The notes beneath the pieces are model-generated. The model was given only the letters and a program-made list of their open reading frames with translations. It was not told where the DNA came from and made no database searches. From positions 169,558 to 233,557 of the forward strand of contig NZ_LMUL01000001.1 in the NCBI RefSeq assembly GCF_009765965.1: a stretch of 64,000 nucleotides of DNA. The letters are read 5' to 3'. The position numbers and the translations under genes were made by a program. Source of the DNA: Caulobacter sp. S45. Lineage in GTDB: Bacteria > Pseudomonadota > Alphaproteobacteria > Caulobacterales > Caulobacteraceae. Position 1 is the stretch's first letter, and every line of letters begins with the position of its first letter. This document shows, piece by piece, positions 10,267 to 17,110 of the stretch.

Positions 10267-11520
10267 CTAGCGCAGGTCCTGCAGCGCGAAGCCGGCCACG
10301 CGCTTGTAGTGGTCCGACAGGGCGCGGAGTTCGTCCTGGCTGATCACGCTGTCCAGGTTCTCGAACGGGCGATCTCCCGTCAGTTCCTCGACCCTGATGT
10401 TGATCACGTCGGGTGGGTTCGAACGGTTGGTGCGCACCACCTTGGCGGTGGGTTCTAACCGAGTGGCCTCGTAGGCCTTGAGCGCGGCTTTGGGCGCCAG
10501 GTCGGTGGCCAACAGGTCGGCCAGGGTGCGGGCGTCGATCAGGGCCTGGGCTGAGCCGTTCGAGCCGCGCGGATACATCGGGTGGGCTGCGTCGCCGACG
10601 AAGGTGGTGCGCCCGAAGGTCCAGCGCGCCACCGGGTCCTTGTCCACCATCGGGTATTCGAAGATGGTCTCGGAGGCGCGGAACAGGGCCGGCACGTCCA
10701 GCCAGTCGAATTTCCAGTCGGCGTAGTAGGGCAGCAGGTCCTTCAGGTCGCCGGGCTTGTTCCAGTCGTTGATCACGTCGCCGGTGGTCTGGACCTCGGC
10801 GGTCCAGTTGATCAACTGATCGCCCGTGCCGTCGATATCGTCGATGATCGGGTAGACCACCAGCTTGGCGTGGGTCAGCGAACCGATGCGCATATAGGTG
10901 CGTCCACCCAGGATCGGTTTGCGCCGGGTCACGCCGCGCCAGGTGTTGATGCCGGTGAAGGCCACGGTCTCGTCGGGATAGAACTGCTTGCGGATGGTCG
11001 AGTTTACGCCGTCGCAGGCGATCACCACCTCGGCCCGCACCGGCTCGGCGGCGGCCCCCGTGATGCTCTCTTGCAGATGCAGGGTGGCGCCGACCTCGTC
11101 CTGCTCCACGCGCAGGGCGCGGCGGCCGGTGAGGATGCGGTCGGCGCCGAGCTGCTCCAGCGCCGCACGGTACAGGACCGTGTGCAGCTTGCCGCGATGG
11201 ATGCCCAACTCTGGATAGGCATAGCCGGCGTGGACGCCGCGCGCCTCGCCATAGATGCGCTGGCCGAAGCGGTTGAAGAAGGCGCTTTCGGTGTTCTCGA
11301 TGGCGATGCTGCGCAGTTGGTCCTGCAGCCCGAGCGCGGTCAGCTCGCGCATGGCGTGGGGGAGCAGGGTGATGCCGACGCCGAGTTCACGCACCTCGGG
11401 CGCGGCCTCGAACACGCGGCAGTCGATCCCGCGTTTGTGCAGGTTTAGCGCGAGGGCCAGGCCCGCGATGCCGCCGCCGGCGATGGCGACCCGGGTCATC
11501 GGCTTGCCCACGCTCGGCAT
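10267..11520 (-). CDS. FAD-dependent aromatic monooxygenase
   Basis: A 417-residue class A flavoprotein monooxygenase of the p-hydroxybenzoate/salicylate hydroxylase fold. FAD motifs are all present: the GxGxxG dinucleotide site in VAIAGGGIAGLALALNL, the DG motif CDGVNSTIRKQ, and the GD motif FVGDAAHPMYPRGSNG. The ATG at 11520 shares one base with the stop of the upstream hydrolase gene, so the two are translationally coupled. In this operon it most plausibly makes gentisate from a mono-hydroxybenzoate (3-hydroxybenzoate 6-hydroxylase-like). The protein also resembles other members acting on salicylate or phenazines, so the substrate is inferred from context. Confidence 0.85.
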   Translation of the reverse strand: MPSVGKPMTRVAIAGGGIAGLALALNLHKRGIDCRVFEAAPEVRELGVGITLLPHAMRELTALGLQDQLRSIAIENTESAFFNRFGQRIYGEARGVHAGYAYPELGIHRGKLHTVLYRAALEQLGADRILTGRRALRVEQDEVGATLHLQESITGAAAEPVRAEVVIACDGVNSTIRKQFYPDETVAFTGINTWRGVTRRKPILGGRTYMRIGSLTHAKLVVYPIIDDIDGTGDQLINWTAEVQTTGDVINDWNKPGDLKDLLPYYADWKFDWLDVPALFRASETIFEYPMVDKDPVARWTFGRTTFVGDAAHPMYPRGSNGSAQALIDARTLADLLATDLAPKAALKAYEATRLEPTAKVVRTNRSNPPDVINIRVEELTGDRPFENLDSVISQDELRALSDHYKRVAGFALQDLR

Positions 11521-12206
11521 CAGGCGGCGATACGGATGCGCAGGTCGTGCAGACCCGCGATGTGGCCGTGCATCTCGTCGCCGGGCCCGACCTTGCCCAC
11601 GCCCTCCGGCGTGCCGGTGTAGATCAGGTCGCCTGGCGCCAGGGCCACGTAGCGCGACAGGTAGGCGATCACCTCCGGCGTGCTCCAGATCAGCTTGGAC
11701 ACGTCGCTGGATTGGCGGGTTTCGCCGTTGACCTTGATCCAGATGTCGCCCTGGTCGAGCGGCTTGGCTGGATCGGCGCGGGTGATCGGGCCGATGGGGG
11801 CGGAATCGTCGAAGCCCTTGCCCATGTCCCAGGGACGGCCGAGCTTCTTGGCTTCGTTCTGCAGGTCGCGGCGGGTCAGGTCGACGCCAACCGCATAGCC
11901 GAACACGTGGTCCAGCGCCTCGGCCTCGGGGATGTCGCGGCCGCCCTTGCCGATCGCCACCACCAGTTCGATCTCGTGGTGCAGGTTGCTGGTCATGGAG
12001 GGGTGGGGGATGGTCGCGCCGTCCAGCACGATGGTGTCGGCGGGCTTGGTGAAGAAGAAGGGGTCTTCGCGGTCGGGATCGTGGCCCATCTCGCGTGCAT
12101 GTTCGGTGTAGTTGCGGCCGACGCAGAAGATGCGGCGCACCGGGAACTCGCCGCCGCCGTCGACGGGCACGGTGGGAACGGCGGGGGCGGGAAAGACGAG
12201 GGCCAT
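11520..12206 (-). CDS. Fumarylacetoacetate hydrolase-family protein (fumarylpyruvate hydrolase-like)
   Basis: A 228-residue FAH-family hydrolase. The motif FCVGRNYTEHAREMG, the acidic metal site HHEIELVVAIGKGG and the lid GYAVGVDLTRRDLQN are typical of enzymes that split fumarylpyruvate or acylpyruvates to pyruvate and a dicarboxylic acid. It lies 28 bp downstream of gentisate dioxygenase and overlaps the monooxygenase by one base. In this pathway it would release fumarate or maleate plus pyruvate. No maleylpyruvate isomerase gene is nearby, so it may act on maleylpyruvate directly or depend on an isomerase encoded elsewhere. Confidence 0.87.
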   Translation of the reverse strand: MALVFPAPAVPTVPVDGGGEFPVRRIFCVGRNYTEHAREMGHDPDREDPFFFTKPADTIVLDGATIPHPSMTSNLHHEIELVVAIGKGGRDIPEAEALDHVFGYAVGVDLTRRDLQNEAKKLGRPWDMGKGFDDSAPIGPITRADPAKPLDQGDIWIKVNGETRQSSDVSKLIWSTPEVIAYLSRYVALAPGDLIYTGTPEGVGKVGPGDEMHGHIAGLHDLRIRIAA

Positions 12207-12234
12207 GCGGGTTTCCGAGAACGAATGGTGGGGA

Positions 12235-13278
12235 TCAGGCGGCGCGGCGTTCGCGCCAGAGGCCGAGCTTTTCCTGGGCCGAGCGGTCCGAGAAGCTGAA
12301 CAGCACCGCTTCCGATGTGGCGTGATGGACGTGTTCGGCCCAACTCGGCACGACGAAGACGTCGCGCGGTTTCCAGCTCAGCGTCTGGCCGCCCACCACC
12401 GTGCGGCCTTCACCCTCGACTACGGAATAGACCGTGCCATCCGTGCTGCGATACGGCGCGCTGGCGAAGCCCTGGGGCAGCAACTGGACGAACGCCGAGA
12501 TGGTGGGGGTGACGTGGCCGCCGCTGGCGGGGTTCACATAGCGCATCTTGTAGCCGTGATGCGGATCGGGGTCCCCGTTGGCGGCGAGGGTGGTCAGGGC
12601 CTCGCGGGTGCGGGCGTAGGGATAGTTGAAGATCGGCGAGTTCTGCGTCGCCGGCTTCCAGTCCACCGGCAGCAGGTTGCTGGCGTAGCGCGCGGTGCTG
12701 TCGCCTAGCGGTCTGGACACCTCCTGGCTGTCGGCGTTGGCGGCCTCCGCGAAGCTGGCGTCGAAGAAGCCGACCAGTGGGATGTCCAGCGCGTCCAGCC
12801 ACACCATCGGCCGGTCGCTGTCGTTGCCGTGGTCATGCCAAGTCCAGCTCGGCGTGATCACCAGGTCGCCTGGACGCATCAGGGTGCGCTCCCCGTCTAC
12901 CGCGGTGAAGGCGTCGCAGCCCTCCAGGATGAAGCGGAGCGCGGTCTGGGTGTGGCGATGGCCGGGCGCGACCTCGCCCGGCAGCACAAGCTGTAGGCCG
13001 GCATAAAGGCTGTGGGTTACTGACGCCTTTCCCGGCAGGCCGGGGTTCTCCAGGATCAGCACCCGCCGTTCGGCCTCCTTGGCGGTGATCAGGCCGCCGG
13101 CCTCCATCAGGTAGGGGCGGACCTGATCGTAGCTCCAGAGGTGCGGCTTGACCGGCGTCACCGGCTGCTTGGACACCAGGACGTGCAAGCTTTCCCACAG
13201 CGGGGCCATGCTGTGCGCGCCGATGCGGTCGTAGAAGGCGGCCCGTTCGGGAGCCGGAATGCGGGCGTCGTCGGCCAT
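12235..13278 (-). CDS. Gentisate 1,2-dioxygenase
   Basis: A 347-residue bicupin ring-cleavage dioxygenase that opens gentisate to maleylpyruvate with Fe(II). I chose the ATG at 13278 because GGAGGA precedes it; a 24-residue in-frame extension to 13350 would run through the operator. The N-terminal cupin carries the metal motif PGHRHTQTALRFILEG and the later histidine in WTWHDHGND; the second cupin covers residues ~230-340. Length and layout match family members. It is the first gene of a three-gene operon (dioxygenase, hydrolase, monooxygenase) with its own operator-like sequence upstream. Confidence 0.9.
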   Translation of the reverse strand: MADDARIPAPERAAFYDRIGAHSMAPLWESLHVLVSKQPVTPVKPHLWSYDQVRPYLMEAGGLITAKEAERRVLILENPGLPGKASVTHSLYAGLQLVLPGEVAPGHRHTQTALRFILEGCDAFTAVDGERTLMRPGDLVITPSWTWHDHGNDSDRPMVWLDALDIPLVGFFDASFAEAANADSQEVSRPLGDSTARYASNLLPVDWKPATQNSPIFNYPYARTREALTTLAANGDPDPHHGYKMRYVNPASGGHVTPTISAFVQLLPQGFASAPYRSTDGTVYSVVEGEGRTVVGGQTLSWKPRDVFVVPSWAEHVHHATSEAVLFSFSDRSAQEKLGLWRERRAA

Positions 13279-13312
13279 GTTCGTCTCCTCCGCTCGGCGT
13301 CGACGTGAAATC

Positions 13313-13350
13313 GTCAGACGTCTTTCTTTCTTGTTAGATTGGTCTGACAA
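13313..13350. promoter_or_regulatory. Operator-like repeats upstream of gentisate dioxygenase
   Basis: An imperfect palindrome, TTGTTAGA-N4-TCTGACAA (13331-13350, one mismatch), lies 53 bp before the dioxygenase start on the minus strand. A second element, CAGACGTC at 13315-13322, matches half of the perfect inverted repeat at 15582-15616. GntR- or MarR-type operators have this form. This suggests that the two transcription units of the pathway share a regulator. Confidence 0.5.
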
Positions 13351-13385
13351 CTTTGTTTGTCAACGCCAGTTACCGGGAGCAGCGC

Positions 13386-13850
13386 TCAAAGATGGCGCTT
13401 CATGGCTGTCACTTGGCGCATCCAGCGTTCCAGGGTGGGTTCGGGCGCGTTTAGCCGGAAGCTCGCCAGGGTGTCGAGGTAGGCGTAGGGCGCCTCGTGA
13501 CGACGTACGTCCACGATCTCGCCCGCCGTCAGGTGGGAGCCGTCTTCGGTGACGACGTCGAGCGCCGAAACCTTCAGCCGCGTCTCCCACACCAGGCCTT
13601 CCGCCGCCGCATAGAGTACGGCCTGCCCCGTGCGGACCATGTTGGCCGTGGTGCGTGAGCGGGGCCAGGTGGCCGTGACCAGGCGCTTGCGGTCCTTGGC
13701 CACCACCTCGCCCATGCTGAGGAAGGCCAGGTGTGACCAGCCGCCGTCGTCCACCGTGGCGAGCAGGGCCGTCTCGCTGATCTTGTCCGCCAGCCGCTCG
13801 CCGTCGAACAGGGCCAGCCAGGCGGTGGGCAGTTGGGCTTCGGTGGTCAT
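13386..13850 (-). CDS. Pyridoxamine 5'-phosphate oxidase-family protein
   Basis: A 154-residue split-barrel flavin-binding protein of the PNPOx-like superfamily (ALLATVDDGGWSHLAFLSMGEV at residues 28-49). It is short and lacks the C-terminal region of true pyridoxamine phosphate oxidase, so it is not expected to make PLP. It sits between UbiD and the gentisate operon on the same strand. Possible roles are flavin reduction or supply for the monooxygenase or the prenylated-FMN-dependent UbiD; this is inference from position only. Confidence 0.7.
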   Translation of the reverse strand: MTTEAQLPTAWLALFDGERLADKISETALLATVDDGGWSHLAFLSMGEVVAKDRKRLVTATWPRSRTTANMVRTGQAVLYAAAEGLVWETRLKVSALDVVTEDGSHLTAGEIVDVRRHEAPYAYLDTLASFRLNAPEPTLERWMRQVTAMKRHL

Positions 13851-13860
13851 CGCATCTTTC

Positions 13861-13903
13861 CTGTCATCCCGGCCGTAGCGGAGCGGAGAGCCGGGACCCA
13901 GGG
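13861..13903. repeat. REP-like intergenic repeat
   Basis: The stretch contains TCCCGGC...GCCGGGA (13867-13873 and 13890-13896) inside a TCATCCCGGC...CCGGGACCCA frame. This layout is typical of the dispersed intergenic repeats of alphaproteobacterial chromosomes. Only one copy is seen in this window. Confidence 0.55.
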
Positions 13904-13987
13904 TCGCTGCACCCGCCTCCCGCGCCAGATAACCGATTAGGCCTCTTCCGGGATGCCCGGATGCGTAAATTGCTCAGGCGCGACACC

Positions 13988-15451
13988 TCAAATCCGCTTG
14001 AGGATGGTCTCGAACTTGGCCTCAACCGCCTTCAGCAGCTCCGGGCTGGCGCGGGCCACCTTGGGGAAGTCCTTGATCCGCTCGAACGGGCGGCAGGCGT
14101 CGATCACCGCGCGCGAGCTGGTGGTCACGCCGCGCGGCAGCCGCGGGTCGAGCGGGCCGCTCCAGGCCTTGCGGATGAAGTCGATGTCCTCGATCGGGTC
14201 GCAGCGGGTGCACATGGCCCACATCACGTCGAACATGTCGCTGGGGTCCACGTCGTGGTCCACCACCACGGTGAAGCGGCCGAGATAGGAGCCCGACTGG
14301 CAGTTGGCCGCCAGCATGGCCGCCTGCTTGGAATGGCCGCCATAGGCCTGCTTGATGGCGATGACGTTGAACAGCCGCGCGGCGCCCGCCTCGTGGCACC
14401 AGACTCCGGTGACGCCCGATAGCCCCGCGCGCTCCACCTCGTCCCAGATCATCCCAGCCTTCATCACGCACTTGCTGAACGAGAAGTCCGAGGGCGGCCG
14501 CATCGGCGAGGCCATGGTCAGGATCGGGTCGCGGCGGGAATAGACCCGGCGGATGCGCACCACCGGCTGCTCGCTCGGTTCGCTGGCGTAGTAGCCGGTG
14601 AACTCCCCGAACGGCCCCTCCATGCGCTCGTCGCCCAGCGTGATCTCGCCCTCCAGCACGATCTCGGCGTGGGCGGGCATGGGCAGGCCGTAGAGTTCGC
14701 TCTTGACGGTGTCGAAGGGCAGGCCGCGATGGCCGCCGGCGTAGTCGTACTCCGACAGGCCGAAGCGCAGTTCGTTGCCGCTGGCCAGGAACAGCAGCGG
14801 GTCCATGCCGACGCAGATCAGCACCGGGCAGGGCTGGCCGCGGTCGGTGTACTTCTGGCGAATCTGGCGGCCCTGCTTGCCGGGCGACATCCACAGGCCG
14901 ACGCTCTTCTCGTCGTGCACCATGACCCGGTAGGCGCCGGCGTTGACCCAGTCCTGTTCCGGGTCGCGCATGATGACGTAGTCGTGGGTGCCGATGTAGC
15001 GACCGCCATCCTCCTCGTGCAGGCGCGGCACGGGGAACTTCAGCACGTTCACCTCGTCGTCGCGGTCGATTACCTCGAAGATCGGCCCGGTCTCGACCTC
15101 GCGTGGCGGCAAGGGACGGTGGGTCTGCATCCGGTCGCGGTAGGCCCTGACCACATCCAGCGGGTGGGACGGCTCGGGAAAGCCGAGCGTGATGGCCAGC
15201 CGCTTGGACGAGTTGGTGGCGCCCGACAGCACCCGCATCCCGGCCGGATAGCCGGGAATGTCCTCGAACAGCAGGGCCGGCGCTTCGGGGCGCTTGTGGT
15301 TCACGATCTCGGCCAGGGCGCCCATCTCCAGGTCCCAGTCGACGCCTTTCATCCGCACCAGTTCGCCGGCGGCTTCGCAGCGGTCGATGAACTCTCGCAG
15401 GTCCGCATAGGGCTGCACGCGGCTGGCGGCGAGGGGCGTGGCGTCATCCAT
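13988..15451 (-). CDS. UbiD-family decarboxylase
   Basis: A 487-residue decarboxylase of the UbiD family, which uses prenylated FMN to remove a carboxyl group from aromatic or unsaturated acids. Full family length. Typical segments are present (AIGGTH-like YIGTHDYVIMRDPEQDWVN, GPFGEFTGYYA with the catalytic glutamates, and VVVDHDVDPSD). It leads a minus-strand transcript that continues through the PNPOx-like gene toward the gentisate operon. Context suggests it decarboxylates a hydroxylated dicarboxylic aromatic before ring hydroxylation, rather than working in ubiquinone synthesis. The flavin prenyltransferase UbiX it needs is not in the window. Confidence 0.85.
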   Translation of the reverse strand: MDDATPLAASRVQPYADLREFIDRCEAAGELVRMKGVDWDLEMGALAEIVNHKRPEAPALLFEDIPGYPAGMRVLSGATNSSKRLAITLGFPEPSHPLDVVRAYRDRMQTHRPLPPREVETGPIFEVIDRDDEVNVLKFPVPRLHEEDGGRYIGTHDYVIMRDPEQDWVNAGAYRVMVHDEKSVGLWMSPGKQGRQIRQKYTDRGQPCPVLICVGMDPLLFLASGNELRFGLSEYDYAGGHRGLPFDTVKSELYGLPMPAHAEIVLEGEITLGDERMEGPFGEFTGYYASEPSEQPVVRIRRVYSRRDPILTMASPMRPPSDFSFSKCVMKAGMIWDEVERAGLSGVTGVWCHEAGAARLFNVIAIKQAYGGHSKQAAMLAANCQSGSYLGRFTVVVDHDVDPSDMFDVMWAMCTRCDPIEDIDFIRKAWSGPLDPRLPRGVTTSSRAVIDACRPFERIKDFPKVARASPELLKAVEAKFETILKRI

Positions 15452-15581
15452 GGGACTGCTCCGTTGCGCAGGTGGAGTCTACGGGATCGTGGGGGCATTC
15501 GGCCATCATCGGCGGGGAGATGGTCAAGCTTTCGTGCGGGGGTGTTGTTCCGCCGGATCATTACCGGAAGGCTAGGAGACA

Positions 15582-15616
15582 GTATGACGTCTGTCAATTA
15601 TACGCAGACGTCATAC
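15582..15616. promoter_or_regulatory. Perfect 12-bp inverted repeat, divergent operator
   Basis: GTATGACGTCTG (15582-15593) and CAGACGTCATAC (15605-15616) are exact inverse copies separated by 11 bp. They lie between the divergent ubiD-family gene and the alpha/beta hydrolase, 131 and 41 bp from the two starts. This is a strong candidate operator controlling both. The regulator gene is not evident nearby. Confidence 0.7.
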
Positions 15617-15656
15617 AATGTTTGCGCGTTGGGAATTTCAGCCTAGGTTGGCGTCC

Positions 15657-16373
15657 ATGAGCCCGTCACGGCGCACCTTCGTCCTTATCCACGGAGCCTG
15701 GCACGGGGGATGGGTCTGGCGGCCCGTCGTCGACCGGCTGGAGGCGCAGGGTCACTACGTCGTCACTCCGACCCTGACGGGTCTGGCGGATCGCTCGCAC
15801 CTTTTCAGCGCCTCGGTCGATCTCGACATGCATATCGCCGATATCGTGAACACGTTCGAATGGAACGATCTGACGGATGTGACCCTGGTCGCCCACTCCT
15901 ATGGCGGCTGGCCGGTCTCCGGCGCCATTCAGCACATTCTGCCCCGCCTCAGTTCGTTGGTGTATCTCGACGCCTTCGTTCCCCATGAAGGCGAGATGGG
16001 AACCGACACCCAGACGCCTGAGAACGCCGCGATCTTGAAGGCGGCCCTTGCGCGGGGCGAGCTCTCCCGCCCGGTTCCGCCCGCCAGCTTCTTCCACATC
16101 CGCGACCCGAAGGACGCGGCCTGGGTGGCGGCCAAGATGACGCCTCAGCCTCTTGGCGTGGCGTTCCAGAAACTCAAGGCGGCCGATGCGCGGGAAAAGG
16201 TGAAGCGGAAAGCCTACATAAGGGCGAGTGAATCGCCGTCACCGTTCTTCGCCCAATACTACGCCGAGGCGAAGGCTAAGCCCGACTGGCGGACCGCCCT
16301 ATTCGACAGTGGCCACGAGATCATGCTCGACGCCCCCGACCATCTGACGGAGTTCCTGTTGCAGTCGACTTAG
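15657..16373 (+). CDS. Alpha/beta hydrolase, plant-esterase-like
   Basis: A 238-residue alpha/beta hydrolase. The start at 15657 gives MSPSRRTFVLIHGAWHGGWVW, where HGAWHGG is the oxyanion loop. The nucleophile elbow is AHSYGG (serine about residue 82), and the catalytic histidine is in DSGHEIMLDAP near the C-terminus. This subgroup resembles plant methyl-salicylate esterases and hydroxynitrile lyases. Divergent from UbiD and sharing its operator, it may release the aromatic acid from an ester. The upstream frame to 15618 passes through the operator and is unlikely to be translated. Confidence 0.82.
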   Translation: MSPSRRTFVLIHGAWHGGWVWRPVVDRLEAQGHYVVTPTLTGLADRSHLFSASVDLDMHIADIVNTFEWNDLTDVTLVAHSYGGWPVSGAIQHILPRLSSLVYLDAFVPHEGEMGTDTQTPENAAILKAALARGELSRPVPPASFFHIRDPKDAAWVAAKMTPQPLGVAFQKLKAADAREKVKRKAYIRASESPSPFFAQYYAEAKAKPDWRTALFDSGHEIMLDAPDHLTEFLLQST

Positions 16374-16381
16374 GCGTCTGC

Positions 16382-16398
16382 TCCTCCAGGGTGGAGGA
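16382..16398. terminator. Hairpin between convergent genes
   Basis: TCCTCCA-GGG-TGGAGGA, a perfect 7-bp stem with a 3-nt loop, lies 8 bp after the hydrolase stop codon. No T tract follows, so the termination role is only likely. Confidence 0.5.
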
Positions 16399-16524
16399 CG
16401 GGTCAAGAGCGTAGACGGGCCACCATCCAGAAAGCAGACGTTCCCGACTTCGGAGAAGAGTGGATGTCTACCGTTACCCCCATGTCCGGACGCCCGGCTT
16501 CAAAGCCGAGATGCAGGTGGGCCC

Positions 16525-16848
16525 CTATTTTTTCGCCTCAAACTTCGCCTTAAACTTCGCCCTCAACGCGTCCTTCGCCGCAGACGCCTTCGCCCCGTTT
16601 GCCAATTGCACTTCCATTTTAAATATCTCTTCTACTCTGTAGCTGCCAGCGCCCGTCACCCCTGCCTCAATGCTAGCCGCCCGTGCTATATTGGCTGAAC
16701 TCGTCTGCGGGCCCACCACTTTCAAATGCGCCTTCTCCAGTGGCACCTTCGCAAGCTGCCGGTACTGGTCTAATGATTGGGCCTTTGCGACCAATGGCGT
16801 GAACATGATCGACGTCGCGAAAGCGATCACCGGAAGTCTTTTCAACAT
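16525..16848 (-). CDS. Small exported protein of unknown function
   Basis: A 107-residue protein. I chose the ATG at 16848, which begins a clean signal peptide (MLKRLPVIAFATSIMFTPLVAKA); a GTG 18 bp upstream would add six residues. The mature part is about 80 residues, alanine- and lysine-rich, and ends in a repetitive basic helix (AKFKAKFEAK). No family is recognised. It stands alone between the aromatic cluster and the ribonucleotide-reductase-like gene. The 244 bp upstream, to 17110, show no gene or strong signal. Confidence 0.6.
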   Translation of the reverse strand: MLKRLPVIAFATSIMFTPLVAKAQSLDQYRQLAKVPLEKAHLKVVGPQTSSANIARAASIEAGVTGAGSYRVEEIFKMEVQLANGAKASAAKDALRAKFKAKFEAKK

Positions 16849-17110
16849 GATGAAGAGCTTTCTCACGGTTAAGCCATCCCGGTGCTTTCAGGGTCCGACT
16901 GGGCTGGCTTTATAGAATTTTGCGCCTGCGTCGCGCGCCGCCTAGGGTGGCGTGGAATGTTTGTAGGGTAGCCTGCGGACCTTTTCCGGGTAGGATGAGG
17001 TAATCTAAACTGTCTCGCCGTGGCTCCAGAGGTCTTACGTCCGATTAGGGTCGAAACCCATCACCGCCCTCACGCCCGAAGCGGACACCACCTCACTTAC
17101 CGGCGCACAC

